Of a stretch of DNA of 26,672 nucleotides, positions 26,502-26,672 are shown in pieces. The position numbers and the translations under genes are program-made. Below the pieces are notes generated by a model. That model ran no database searches, was not told the DNA's origin, and saw only the letters and a program-made list of their open reading frames with translations. The stretch's first letter is position 1, and each line of letters opens with the position of its first letter. This DNA is from CAYWNA01 sp964459305 (lineage in GTDB: Bacteria > Planctomycetota > Planctomycetia > Pirellulales > Pirellulaceae), in assembly GCA_964459305.1 (NCBI GenBank), contig CAYWNA010000181.1:1-26672 (forward strand), given 5' to 3'.

Positions 26502-26531
26502 GTTAGGTTCCGCCTGCCGAGCGGACCTAAC
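26502..26531. repeat. GTTAGGT hairpin
   Basis: GTTAGGTTCCGC (26502-26513) pairs with GCGGACCTAAC (26521-26531) with one bulge. The ends GTTAGGT/ACCTAAC are like the termini of the element at 67-217, so this may be a minimal relative. There is no T-run. Confidence 0.55.
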
Positions 26532-26639
26532 GAATTGGCCTGACTTGGCCTAGGGCGTCGAAAATGTGCCCTTGACACGGTAACCCGCAGGAAGGGCAGC
26601 AGGCGATTTCTCTTCCCTGGAGTTAAGGCTGCCCACGTG

Positions 26640-26672
26640 GGAGGGCGAGGCTCCCGCCGAGTCGCGGCTCCG
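26640..26672. repeat. GGGAGGGCG-type palindromic repeat, cut by the window end
   Basis: GGGAGGGCGAGGCTCCCGCC followed by GAGTCGCGGCTCCG is the left arm of the palindromic repeat also seen at 22691 and 19297. The right arm would lie beyond the window. Between 26532 and 26639 I see no gene. Confidence 0.65.

Overview
The window looks like part of a planctomycete chromosome, probably of the Pirellulales type. The grounds are very long multidomain sensor kinases, an OmpL-like (BBP2-type) outer-membrane porin, and several palindromic intergenic repeats that I associate with that group: the AACCCGAAGCG..GGGTT type, the GGGAGGGCGAGGCTCCC type and the GGTCTCC type. The lineage is an inference, because no rRNA or other marker gene is present. 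I saw no tRNA, rRNA, CRISPR array or intact transposase gene.

Bases 1-18835 are a dense signal-transduction island. In order it holds: a full-length CheB (669-1814); a hybrid kinase with layout REC-PAS-PAS-HK-REC-REC (2275-5214); and a tightly coupled four-gene operon (5698-13251) in which each stop codon overlaps the next start. That operon encodes a 1623-residue membrane hybrid kinase with a duplicated extracytoplasmic sensor, HAMP, GAF, a long coiled coil and three receivers, followed by CheR, a receiverless CheB and a REC-kinase. A second co-directional cluster follows (13893-18425): kinase, receiver, kinase, receiver. One receiver gene (18407-18835) converges on it. No CheA, CheW, chemoreceptor or motor gene is present, so CheR and CheB probably act on a kinase-based pathway rather than classical chemotaxis.

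Bases 18836-26672 are looser. They hold a FixJ-like regulator, a decayed porin copy, a LuxR-type regulator whose 5' end has been split by a short mobile element, an exported deiminase of the agmatine/peptidyl-arginine deiminase family, and an intact porin.

The most interesting feature is a family of seven related structured RNAs (about 90-120 nt) ending in a strong intrinsic-terminator hairpin. They lie about 100-170 nt upstream of seven reading frames: cheB, two kinases, two response regulators and two porins (one decayed). They share the core CCTTAG..CAGG..CCTG..TTGAAGGCAC..GTGCC-T7, while the stems vary with compensating changes. They form two leader subtypes, kinase-type and porin-type. 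An eighth leader, before the 2275 kinase, keeps the upstream part but has lost the RNA. This looks like a recurrent regulatory RNA, either a leader attenuator or an sRNA family, that ties the signalling genes and the porins into one regulon.
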